Source of the DNA: Thuidium tamariscinum
Lineage: Eukaryota > Streptophyta > Bryopsida > Hypnales > Thuidiaceae
DNA: 64,000 nt
Assembly: GCA_947034885.2 (NCBI GenBank)
Contig: OX344752.2
Span: 10,850,001 to 10,914,000 of the forward strand
Reading direction: 5' to 3'
Shown here: positions 47,419-59,288 of the stretch, piece by piece
Numbering within the stretch: position 1 is the first letter of the stretch
Layout of the letters: each line of letters starts with the position of its first letter
Notes under the pieces: generated by a model
Database searches by the model: none
What the model was told of the DNA's origin: nothing
Seen by the model: only the letters and a program-made list of their open reading frames with translations
Program-made: the position numbers and the translations under genes

Positions 47419-50400
47419 AGGGGCAAAAATTGGTAGGCTATGGCCAAATTTAAAGTGCAGATTGTCAAATAAAGAGCCTTGACCATAGCTTGATATGGGG
47501 GTTTATTACATTTCTTATCTTGAGTTCAAGGAACTGACCCTGAATTGATCTTCCAATTTCAATTCTTTTTACAATTGAAATGCTTAAAGACATTTTCATC
47601 TACATTAGAGTCTTGTCTACTTGTCTTAAAAAAGAAGATGAAAATATGAGTGAGAAATATAGCTCTTTATATCCTCAAGAGGGGGGGGGGGGGGGCAGGA
47701 GGTGTCCCAACTCATGTGAGACAAATGAGAGAATGAGCTTAAAAGAGCTCGTTCAAGTTCATACTCTCATTTGTCCACAAGATTTAGATAGCTCCTTCCA
47801 CCCTATGTGGATATAGAGAGCTACTCCCAATTACAATCTCAAAGCAATTTGAGGATGCCTCTTAAGCAATGAGAGGTACATTATAAAGAAATGAAAATTA
47901 AATATATTTTGATTTAATTCTAAAGGAAAAATAATTTTGATTTCTTGGTGGGAGTCCTTGTCTTCTTAAAGTGTTGCATTTACAATTTTGCAATAGGGTA
48001 GATAACTATTACATAGGATAGTAAAAGAGCTCATCAAACAACCTAATTCTCCAATAGCTATGGACTTGCTCCCATCCCTCTTTTACAATGAAATTTTGTT
48101 TCATTTGTTTAAAAAAAAAAAGGCACTATCACCCAATAATAGTTAATGGAGTGTTTTCCTTGTCTCGAGTCTCACATACAAATTATAAAATGCAACCCTT
48201 TGGTGGGACCATTGTAGTGCAGATTGCACCATTTCAAAATAGATCTTGACTTTTTGCCAAACAAGGTAGTCTTTTTTCACAAGTGTTTTTTTAATTTCTA
48301 CTGAAAAATGTGAATTAAGTTGTTAAATTAGGATGAAAAAATGCATCAATATAATTGAAAAGTATTTTTTGGTTGAAAAAAAAGTTGATAAATGTACAAG
48401 TCAAGTGCGTTGCTAAATTTTAAGTTGTTGTCAATCCAACATTTTAAAAAAACAAAAACAAGATACAACATATTGATACATTTGATGGATATTAGAGAGA
48501 TCTTGTAGCTAGTGTATGTTGTAGATTATTTCTTTGAAAGTGCTCTGAATGGGAGAGCTAAGAATCTTTGTTGTTGGACCTCTTACTAAATCTAGATGAT
48601 GGTGTTGTAGTTCCTTTGTTGTATGGTAGATACCTATTTCTGGAATGGTGTTTCCCGCTTTTTTCAATTGCACCATTGTATAATGTTGTTGACTAGGATT
48701 AGTCGATGGTTTCTATTGCTTTTAGTATCACTAAGGACTACCAAAGCATGCCAAAGATTGTTGTATATTGAATATAGATAAGTTTAGTTTACACCAATCC
48801 ATACACATGTATTTTGATAGTAAAATCAAGACAATACTATAAAGGAATGAATTATAAACTAGACATTTTCAACTGTGCTCTCAATTGTAGCTTGTATTAT
48901 AGTATGATCTACGCAGATCAACATATGGAAGATCTCTACTACAATAAGGTGATACTCTACAAAAGTATGGAGCTTGATCCTCTTCAATATGTTTGATAGA
49001 CTAAAAATTACGTTTCTAAGAGTGTACACTACTAAAGAATGTTGTACTCTCAGGGTGGTCAAATCAAAATCTTTTGCCACAATTCAAATATTGGTAGAAT
49101 AGAGAGTGATATAATGGGTGGTGTATGCTTGTTTCTTTGAGAAGTATATGAAGCAAAACTTTGTATTCTTCTGTATTTTGATAAAGTTCACATGTTGTTT
49201 GGTACACTACAATGTATTATAGCTGAATTGTAACATCCGCAGAAGTCTATACCAAGCAAGATGAAATACCTTGGCAATATTGTAAAGCAAGATGGCTGAT
49301 ACCATTGTACTACATGTAGAAGTTATTTCCTTAAACATATGGGTTTTTAGCGATGCGTTTGTATTTGTCAATTGGAATGTTGAATCAATATTGATCTCCC
49401 AAAGTTAGTAGTATTGGTTTTTAATATCAAGTCTCAAGTGTATAGGAAAACGCTAATGGCCAAAGAGATTCTAACATTCAAATTTTGGTATCAAAGCAAG
49501 CATAAATATATGAATTTTCTTTCTTCTAAGTAGCAGCCACCACTTGCCAATAAAACCCCAATCAAGGAGTGATTTTGTCCTTTGGCACACCAAAATAATT
49601 TGCAGCAATAGCATGGGCAATAGAGAAAGTGTGTTGGTTTGACTCTAATAGATACTAGTGTGCCAAACTGCTAAATGGCTCTAATACTCATATAATACCT
49701 TCAACTTAGACAAGGTTAGTAGCATCTTTTCTAGACAAAGGACCTCATTGTCTTCGATGTTGCCATATCCCTCTTTCTCACATTGATAGGTCTTGTGAGG
49801 ATGTCGCCTACTTAGCTCAATCGAATCTTCAAAGGACTTGTGACAATTTTCCTTCACTTGTAAAAAATCCTATACCACGTCCCCATCGTTAGAAATGTAC
49901 TAACAAAATCTAAACAAAGTTCCCTAACAATTAATCTCACATTAATTATATAGTCTCTCAGTAAATACACTATTATGTGCACGGTTTATTCCTACCCTTG
50001 AAATAAAGTGTACACAACTAGGATCTTAATCTTAAATTGCAATTCAAATCCTATGGGTGTCTAAGCATTAATCCAATTTTGCCTTCTAAGCAATGAATCT
50101 TTATAATTATGATATCCCTCTTCAAATGCCTTTTTTGCAATTGAATAATCAGAATAATATTGGTAACTGGTTTCAGTTATGATTCTAGTTAAGTTCAATT
50201 AAATTTGGAGAAAATGAAAGGTTAGAAGTTGTGAATTGTAGAGATCTTTACACCCTTTCCAAAAAGATAAAGAACATAGAATTTGACCATGATTTCTAAA
50301 AAATATCAACGGATGAAGTTTTACTCTAAATCTACCCTTTAAAACTTCATCTGTTGATTTCTAACAATCTAACTATCGAAACTTGATTTAGTTTGTTGCA

Positions 50401-51398
50401 TAATTTTGAGTTTCTATTCCACTACCTAAGATTTGACTTTAAAAGATTTTGGTCAACTTTTATTGACTTTCATCCAAATCCCCGTTGATTTGATCCCAAA
50501 CTTCATCCAAACTTTACTTCTTCGTTATAGCTCCAATTCTTAAGTGTAGAATAGTTTTAAAAAGCTTATAAAATCTTCTAGCTATTTTTGATCCTAACTT
50601 CCTCCTTGACTATTGTTCTCCCTAACCGGTAAAGTCCCTTTCCTTCTTCAAATTGGAAAAAATGAAAATTAATCTTTCTTTGGTAGTCTACACTCTTTTT
50701 TGAGAAAAACAAAGTCACTCCTAATTGTCAATTACAAGTTCAAGAAAATTCATCCATTCCATATGTACGGATGTCCAAAAATTGGGTTGGTTCTCCTAGT
50801 CTTCCACTAATTGTGTTTTTTGGGTAACCAGTTTAATGAAACGACATTGTACCAATGTTTTAGTTGCTATGCACTACTAGTGGGCTTGTAGCTAGTTCAA
50901 TATAGGGCCCGCCCTATAACTAGGCGCTGTTGATTGATGATTCACTGGTTAGTTTGAAAACTTGGAATTTTAGTTCCACAAAACTTATAGCCATTGCCTG
51001 CCAATTTTGGTGCCAAACCAACAGTCTACGGTCTCCATATGAGGACCCTTTAAAACAAAAGACAATTGGAAATTTCGGATCAAGAATGAAGCTTTGTTGT
51101 CTAAGGGATGGGAGGTGGGGTCACTTTAATTTTCTAGGACTAAAAGTTAGTTCCAAGTTCAAAGCTTTGTTTTATAGGCTACCCAAGTCCTAAGTTCGGG
51201 AACAAAACACAAGACTTTGGTTATACAAAGACTTAAAGGACTTTAATTCCCACTAAAAACTTACAATTTTCATGTCAAGGCTTCAAGGGAACCTTCTCCA
51301 ACAAAAGTTAGGAGGTTCCATGCAAAAGCTCAATGGAATTGGGTTAATACTATAAAACATTGGAACTTCACAAATTTAAATGCAAAACAAGTACCAAG

Positions 51399-51462
51399 GC
51401 ATTCCACCACAATGTCGTTATTCTAGCAATAATGACATTGCTAGAATTTGGTTGGAATGTGC
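51399..51462. repeat. Hairpin-forming inverted repeat
   Basis: Core arms ATTCTAGCAAT (51420-51430) and ATTGCTAGAAT (51437-51447) are perfect reverse complements with a 6-base loop. Outer arms (GCATTCCACC and GGTTGGAATG) extend the pairing imperfectly. It could be a tiny element, a small-RNA-like hairpin or chance. Confidence 0.45.
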
Positions 51463-51830
51463 TTGGGTTAGTATAAGTTCAAAAGTCAAATAAACAATGA
51501 GTTCAATGAGCAAATTCAAGGGGGATTCTCTTCCACTAAAGAGTAAGAAATCCCACACAACAAGTTTGTCAAGTGGTTAGTACCAAAAAATTAAGAACAA
51601 TTGGAAAATGGTTAGTAGACTTCAAAACACAACAATAATTGAAAAATACTTCAAAGGGCTCCCAATGTCCTTTGAATGAGCTCAAAAACATGAAAGAAAG
51701 CTTCAAAAATACAATGAAAAATTAGATTGCAATAGAAAGCAAAGAGTTTTGGCAATTACCAATAATTCTTGACAACGTGGCTGTGTATGGCACATATAAA
51801 AAAATGCAAAAGGGGTGTGAAGTGAGGGGC

Positions 51831-51870
51831 GGGGGAGGCCTTTTATGCATTTATAAGGCCTCCTCCCCCC
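51831..51870. repeat. GC-rich palindrome
   Basis: GGGGGAGGCCTTTTA and TAAGGCCTCCTCCCCC pair across a short AT spacer with a 3-base offset. Possibly a fused pair of element termini. Confidence 0.45.
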
Positions 51871-52879
51871 TCAAATTACCTACTAAACTACCTATGGAAA
51901 AACTAAAAATTAATGTTTAAAATTCTACAATACTACTATGACCATTCCAACTTTGGTAGAAATGGTACAATCACCAAACAGACAATACAATTGTCTTCAA
52001 AAGACCCAAATGAATTTGGAGAACCCTCTACCCCTTACTCCCGAGGCCAAATTGCACTCAAATGCTAACAATTAAAAACTTGTGAAAAAGGTAGAAAATC
52101 TTACTTTTGGAGATGATTTTTCCCAAAATTTTTGCATAGCCAAGGTTTTTGGGAAGGTCCAAGAATGTAAGAAAAGACTCTAAGCTAACTCAAATTGGAC
52201 ACTGTATGCTCCTTGTACGTTACGTTGGTCAACTAGCAAGGAATTTAATAAAATTGTTAAAAGTCGTTGTTGTTACTAGTTCTAGTACTTATCAATATTG
52301 GAATGTCTTGAAATTTGGCAAGGTTCTTATTTAAGCTAAAATACACCATCCTGATTTTCAATGGGATTTTACCATCACTAGGGGATTTTCTATGAATTTC
52401 CAAATGCTAATAAAAGCGGTTGACTTCCCATGGAGTCATTTTTGCAATTTAAAAAATTATGAAACTTTTAGGAGAACCTCTAAAAAGCTTCTAAAGACCG
52501 AGAAAAATGTTTCGCTTGGAACTTGCACTTTCTAAATAAAGTATTAAATTAACATCCGTTGAACTAATCTTATCAGAGAAAAATCATTTTTATGTTAGGG
52601 AATCTTCACAATCCGACTTTGCCATTGCGCTCTTGGCATGCTTTTATATTAAAAACACCTTCTTTTATTCATCAATCACAATTTGTTTTTGTCTGTGGGA
52701 TTTTATCTGCAAGTGTATACAAATGCCTTTTTTTTCCAATTGAGGAAATTAGAAAAATGTCTAGAGAAATTTCCCGTAGGTATTCCTAGGAATTTATTGG
52801 ACTTACACTATCACTTATTGAAACTTGAATATGTTCAAACACATCTGTGAAAGAAATTCTAATAAAGGCTAGGATTAGT

Positions 52880-55701
52880 GTTTTTCTACAATTCTAGCAT
52901 CATGATTCTATTTGCTTGAAATTGCTTTCAAACTCCTGAACCACATTCTAACATCTATCAAAACCTCAAAAAACAGTATAAAGAAGTTTTTAGAGCATTG
53001 CTAGATATTCTTGACTAATTCCTTGTGATTTTAGGGAATTCCTTCAAACACTTTGTAAACACTTTTTTTTTTTACCAAAATAATTCTAAAAATGAGTAAT
53101 AAGTGAAAAAAAAAAATTTGAAGTGACAACTACAAGACTCACACCACCACTGCCAAAACATTTCAAAAATATCATTTTCACAAGATGATTTCAATCCAGG
53201 TTGTGGGTCATTTGAGATAGTGTCAAAAGATGTGCAAAAGTTTTTTGGCAGACTCCAAACTATTAGTAGAGAATTTGTGAAAGGCAGAGAAAAAAAGATT
53301 GAATGTTGGAGGAGATTTTGAATTTGTGAGAGCATCTTGTGGAAAGACTGCAATCGAGGAAGTAGCAATCTACAAGAATGAGCTTCTTTGATAAAAAAAA
53401 AATAGAAGAGATGTGCAACAATGTGTGCAACTTGCGAGAGTTTTTCAAAGGCAGAGAGAGAGAGATTTTGAGTTTAATTGCAAGAATAGGTTTTAGAAGC
53501 ATTAGATGGAAAAATTGAAGTTGTGGAAGATTTGCACAATATTTTAAGTTCTTCCTTCAAAAGTTCTTCAAATTTTCAAAAGTGAGTCATTTTAAATTGA
53601 GCCTTTAGTTCAAAAATGGGAAGGGAATTTTGGATTTTCAAAATTTGGTTCTCTGTAAGTTCCATCCTAAGAATCTTTGTATGCAATGGCTTCTAAACAA
53701 GCAAACAAGTTTAAAAAGAAATTGGTTGCAAAGGAAGATATCCTTGGGCCTTCTAACATGTTTGAAGTGGGGAATTTTGACCTTGAAGATCCACTTGGCG
53801 TAGAAAAGGTAAAACACTTTAGCCCATTTACAAATGAAGGATATTGAAGAAAGAACTAATTTTTCAAGTTGGGATACTAGAAGAAAATTAGGTCTTTTGG
53901 CTTTTTGCAATTTAGTTTTGTAGTTGCATCAAATATTTGCAATTGAGTGACAATCTAGAGACTACAATTGTAGTGAATAAGTTGCAATAGTTCCAAAGTA
54001 GTTGCAAAAGGCAGTAATTGAAGATTGTTTCTCATCCAACAACCTATGTAGAATTTGCTTGTGTGTGACTTGTTGGCAACTCATTTGTAATTTCATTGCA
54101 ACTTATTTGCATCTTGTCTGTGATTTATAAATTTGTAGATTTTGAAATTCTAATTTCAATGAATTGCAAATTTCAAGATTTTAGGTCCACCTTCTTTTTT
54201 AGATTAGCAATCCAAATATCAATATTCAAAGATTTCACCACTTTCCAAAAGTTTATAATTTTATAGGTTTTAAAATTTCTTAGGCTTTAAATATTTGTAT
54301 ATTTCTATAGATTATAAAATTTATAAATTGTTAGAATCTACAAATAAAAATTTGCAAGTAAAAATCTACAAATTTTAGAAATCTATAAAGTGTAAAAATA
54401 TTAGGATTTTATTATGAGACTTCATTACATAAGAATGCTATAACTTACAATTTTTATATGTTCAAGCTAATGGTACTCTTGAGAGTTGATATAGGACAAT
54501 TAGTATAAGACTTAATTCAAGTTGTTTCTTAGTTGCATATTAGATGTCTCTTAGTCGATTTGTAGTTTTTTACTAGTTGAATTCTAGTTGCACTATAGTT
54601 GTTTACTAGTTCAATCCTAGTTGAATTAGGATTATATGCAATTGTTGTTTGACACACTAGACTCTACAAAGTGTAAAGTTGTCGACATCAACAATTGTAA
54701 TAAATATTAGATGTAGAATACCTTATAGCTATACTTGTTTTACATTCTTGTAATCCTTAACTTCATTTTGCTTCTACTTTGCAACTACAACAATGTATAC
54801 ATCAAATTTGGTACAAATACAGAGGATTGTAGTTGCAAGGCAGTTGTATAGGACACATAGTTGCATTTTAGACAAGTGTGGCGAACAAGGTTTTTTTCCT
54901 AGTGGGATTTTGGTATTAGTGAAGCAAGCACATGATGATAAATGCCTAGTTAAAATTTTTTATTTGTATAGATTATGAGTCTTACAAGAAGAATTAGTTA
55001 AAATTTTACAATGAACACGGTCTTGCTGTCTTGGAGAAGATAAAGTTATACAATTGTCCTAATTTCTAGAGAAGACATTGCTTTTGTTCTTGAAAACCAA
55101 TGTATATCTCTCATACTTGTCCAAAAATGTCTTGTGAAAAGTCTCCGATTCCTTAGTAAATTACAATATACAAGTTTCTCTTCTAAGGTTTTGGTTTTTT
55201 TGACCAATTCCTTGTAGTTGTAGGGAATTCTTTCAAACATTTTGTGAACACTCTTTTTTGTTGTTGTTTTTTTACCAAAATAACTCTAAAATAAGCAATA
55301 AGTGAAAAAAAGAAAATTTTGAGGCCCAGGTGACAACTACAAGACTCACACCACCACTGCCAAAACACTTCAAAAATCTCATTGTCACAAGATGATTTCA
55401 ATCCAGTTTGTGGGTCATTTGAGTCGGATCTTGAGAGATGTGCACAAGTTTTTTGGTAGACCCCAAACTATTGGTAGAGAGTTTGTAAAAAACAAAGAAA
55501 GAGAGATTGAATGTTGGAGGAGATTTGATTTTGTTCCTTATTTCTATGCCTTGTAGGAAGGGGAAAGTCAAGAATATCTAGTAATGCTCTAAAAACTTCT
55601 TTATATTGTTTTGTGAGGTTTTGATAGGTATTAGAATGTGGTTTAGGAGTTTGAAAGCAGTTTCAAGCAAATAGAATCTTGATGCTAGAATTGTAGAAAA
55701 C
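52880..55701. mobile_element. Foldback-like composite with inverted and direct repeats
   Basis: Outer arms 52880-53016 and 55566-55701 are reverse complements of each other. Just inside, 53011-53340 and 55195-55525 are direct repeats of about 330 bp sharing, for example, 'acaagactcacaccaccact' and 'tcacaagatgatttcaatcc'. The 1.85 kb between them is AT-rich and has no ORF with recognisable motifs. Possibly a decayed transposon whose ends were rearranged. Confidence 0.55.
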
Positions 55702-56054
55702 CCTTGGATTAAACAAAACTTCTAAATGGAATTATGTCCTATTTCAATTTATAAGATGATGCATTATAGGAATTGTGAACTAATAATGTTCATACAAGCC
55801 AAGGGAAGAAAACAAAAAAATGGCAATTCTACATTCACTTGACTCTAATCTCAATTTAGAAAAAATGGTACTTTAAACAAATCATGGATTCATGGTCTAA
55901 TAATGTCCATGCATATTAGAAGGGGGGAAGGGGAACAATGGATCTTTTGATAGTTCAATTGGTCCACTTCAAAGTTTCAAAATGTCACTTTAAGCAAATC
56001 AATAAATAATAATGCTTAAGCAAGCAATGGAAAAAATTGATCAATAGTCTAAAC

Positions 56055-57150
56055 CCCCAAAGTCCCAAGGTCTTATTTTCATAAAAGAAAACACTCAAAT
56101 GCCATTTTTATTGAAAATGTTGTATCATGTGAGCCTACGAGTGTGTATAGAGCCAAAAAGATTGCACACCTATGATATAGATGTTTGTATTATTCAAACC
56201 TTTTAAGGATTGTAGTAAAACTATGTTATAAATACCTATAGCATTTATGTTATAGACACCTTCAATGGTTGTAAGATATTTACTTATACACATACTCAAG
56301 GCTCACATGCTTGCATCTCCATGCTAACACACTAGTAATGTTATTCTATTGATAAGTGTAAAAACATTAAAGTTTGTTTTTTTGGCATATTTAACTATGG
56401 GATCTTTTATTAAACTAGTATATATATGTGTGGTAGAAATTTCAAAAACTTTAATTGTGTAGATTGAGAAATATTTGTATTTAAAGTAAAAAATAGAAGT
56501 TTTTTGGCACCTTATTTGATCAGTTTTTTTAGCTTTGAAGTTTGAGTCATCTTAACTTAAAAGTTTTGCACTACTAGTTTTGAATTTTGAATTTTGAATT
56601 TTGAAAAATTGAATTAACAATCTAGGATTTAAAGACAAAAACACACACAAAAAACACGTACTTTTTACTCATTAAAAATCATTTAGTAGAATGAGGTTGA
56701 AGATTGAAGGGAAAATGAATCAATAATAGCTCTAAGATGGAATTGGAGTGCACTAATCTCAACTGTAGTAACATTGTCTAACTGGAAATCTTACCTTTGT
56801 AATTTTCTTAAAAAAAATTGTAAAAATGGAGTTTAGAAATGAATCTTGCAAGTTATTTTTTCAAGAATACGCTTTAATCCCTAGGCTTTAATTGTCCAAA
56901 AATAAGACAATCTATAATTTTTGCATAACTAATCAAAAAATGTATCAAGACTTTCCATATAGGTAAAACCTTAATTTATGAGAAACAAAAAAAATTTAAT
57001 GTAAAAAAAATGGTAGGAAGAAAACATCTCCTTCAAACTTTAAGAGGGCTCTTTGTGCCATAATTCTTACTTCCCTACATTATATTTCCAAAAGGAAAAT
57101 GTATTTTCTATCTTTTTTAAAAAATTCCAAAAAACTATGACAAATATTGA
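56055..57150 (-). mobile_element. TTAA-family element, copy f (degraded, right end not found)
   Basis: A left-end-like CCCCCAAAGTCCCAAGG at about 56053 is followed by landmarks shared with copies a and e: the 'atgggatctttt' block, 'taagatggaattg' and 'aaaactatgacaaatattga'. A matching right terminus was not located, so the end coordinate is approximate. Confidence 0.45.
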
Positions 57151-57729
57151 CATTGTTAGAGTTTGTAGAAAATCATTGCAAAAAATCTAAAGCATATAAA
57201 AGGCTTTTAACTATAATTTGATTTTTTGCCACAATGCAATTATAATATATAAATAAAGCACAAATCTAAGATGGTACTCACATAGTACTATAGTGTCCCA
57301 TAATTCTACGATTTTTTTGAAAAAAAGTTCAATTTTTTTTTTAATTTCAAAAAAAAGTTCAAAATTATTATTATTTTTTTAAACTGTTTTTTTTTCAAAA
57401 ATTGTATATTTTTTTCTAGTTGCACTACTATAGTAGCAGTCTCACGATGTTCTTGAAGGTACCAATTTATTTCTTATGAATAGCAAAAACTACATGTATG
57501 GTGAAAACTCTTTTAGCTAGAATGTTTCTCAATCATTCATAGCATTTTGGATCGATACTAAATTTGAACCAAATAATTTTGACTAGCATGTTTGACTTTT
57601 ACATACCAATTTTGGAAATTGATTGTATGAAGAGAAAACAAGAGACCAAAGTTCATTATAATTAAAAAAATGTCCAAATTTCAAATTGCTCCTAATATTC
57701 AAAATAGTTTAGAATGTCATGTAAATTTT

Positions 57730-58020
57730 ATAAAGCTTTAAGGGAAAAATTGCCCGATGTGCCAAGTTTGGGATACCTCCTCCACCTTACATTCGTGACC
57801 TACGGCCTCACCTGTGTCTCAAAGACACAGTCGGGGCACAGCCAAGGATATTTTTGGCTACGTACAGTATGCCCGTTTCCCGACATGCTATGATGCTCTA
57901 CAAGAGTTCGCCCCAGAGAGTGAGTCGAGTCCGTCTCACCGAAGAGCAACTGCAGCATCCAGATAATCTATCTATCCAGCAATTCATCTGGTGACTTCAC
58001 GGTCGCCAAAGAACCAACAC
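57730..58020. other. GC-richer non-coding island
   Basis: About 290 bp of balanced composition in AT-rich DNA, with a short inverted repeat TGTGTCTCAAAGACACA at 57811-57827. No coding frame of note. It directly precedes the ORF ending at 58354 and may be part of the same relic (5' flank or an LTR-like fragment). Confidence 0.3.
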
Positions 58021-58354
58021 AAAAAAGAGACAGTTTACTCAATTATTGCCTTTAGGTTCTGAACTACATATAGGAAGAGAGCATTGTTGTTTGCGAGGTA
58101 TTGATCAATTATATGGACCCACCTTTCATTCCATTTGTGGTAATTTGATTATTTATAAACCGTCCTTAAAAAATCCATTCATTTTTTATTATGATGAATC
58201 ATTTCGTGCCATAATCAACTTGTTGCCAATTGCTGCGCTTTCATACCAAAATGAAAAAGTTGAAATAATCCAACAAATTTTATTTTTAAAAAAATTGTAT
58301 GAAGGAGATATAAGACCTAAATTTGTAGCCATTTTAACTCCTAAAGGTTTTTGA
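57991..58354 (+). pseudogene. Exon-like ORF, unrecognised, truncated by a TTAA element
   Basis: Open frame after an in-frame TGA at about 57988, without a suitable ATG near the start. It contains LHIGREHCCLRGIDQLYGPT, FHSICGNLIIYKPSL and IIQQILFLKKLYEGDIRPKF. Composition and rhythm resemble a real protein, yet I recognise no family. The stop falls inside the first bases of copy g (58338 on), so the 3' end was replaced by a transposon insertion. Confidence 0.35.
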
Positions 58355-59288
58355 CTGTTTTCACCAAAATAGTTTCAAAACAGCCATTTCTTAGACAACT
58401 ACCAAATTTGAAGAAAAAAACATTTTTAGACAAAAGTAACCGTAGGATCTTTTAGAATATAGGTGTAAGAAGATGTGTAAACATTTCACCAATTTCTATT
58501 GTCTAGATTGTAAGATATTAGTGTTTGAACTTTGAAGTGACAAAAATCATTTTCTTACCATTGGAAAAATCCAAGCAATTGCACTTTAGAAGACCATATT
58601 TGTATGGAAAAATGTCCAAAATGATTGTAACTCTTTGGATTCATTCTTCAAGTGAATTTGGCTACATGCTTGAAAATTTTCAAATCATTTGGAATTGTAT
58701 AATAAATGGAAAAAAAATAGTAAGTAGAAAAAAGTAGAAAATGAGCCAAAATACTAAATTATTAACAATTTATTTTAAAGAGTTAAAAGAAGACAATCCC
58801 AATGGTTGTAATATTTTGTTAAACAATTTACACCCAATGTTTGTTTGTTTTTTCAAAAATATGAAAAATTGAAATAAATAAAGAATTTCAAACTTTATTT
58901 GTAGTATAGAGATTCTATAAGTAGCCGCAAACTACCTCAAACTAAAAATCCTCATAACTTTTAACTCAATTAATCAAAATGGAATGATTTAAAACTTTCT
59001 ACTTAGATAAAAATCAAATAAACCTATTTCAAATTTTAATTTTTTTTAAAGTAATTTTTAAAGAAGTTTTTTTTGTTGCCCGGGCTGCCTGCCGAACGAA
59101 GGAAATTGCATATTATGTTATAACTTCTCAACCATGTAGTCAAAAGTCATGAAAATTGTTGGGCCTTAAAGCTACTCCTTGAACACATATTGTGTGAAAA
59201 TTTCAAAGAAAAAAATTAAAAACTCCATCCATAGTGAGCTGCCCAAATTTTCTATATTGCCAAAAAAGTAAGTTTGGTCCTTTAGGGA
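58334..59288 (-). mobile_element. TTAA-family TIR element, copy g (951 bp)
   Basis: TTAA at 58334-58337, left end CTCCTAAAGGTTTTTGACTG, right end TTTGGTCCTTTAGGGA followed by TTTT. Shares the 'gttttcaccaaaa' and 'cagccatttct' blocks near the left end with copies b and j. No transposase ORF. Confidence 0.6.

Larger units (their letters stand above)
47419..52879. other. Long AT-rich gene-free stretch
   Basis: Contains a G15 homopolymer at 47681-47695, a hairpin at 51399-51462 and a palindrome at 51831-51870. Around 48.8-51.3 kb it is slightly less AT-rich with scattered short ORFs (60-87 codons), but I find no retrotransposon or host protein motif. Confidence 0.4.

Noticed and set aside
47681..47695. 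G15 run as a possible functional G-quadruplex
   Set aside because: A lone homopolymer in intergenic DNA; simple slippage explains it.
48814..51193. Possible retrotransposon remnant suggested by several 60-87-codon ORFs
   Set aside because: No reverse transcriptase, integrase, protease or primer-binding-site motif seen in any frame provided.
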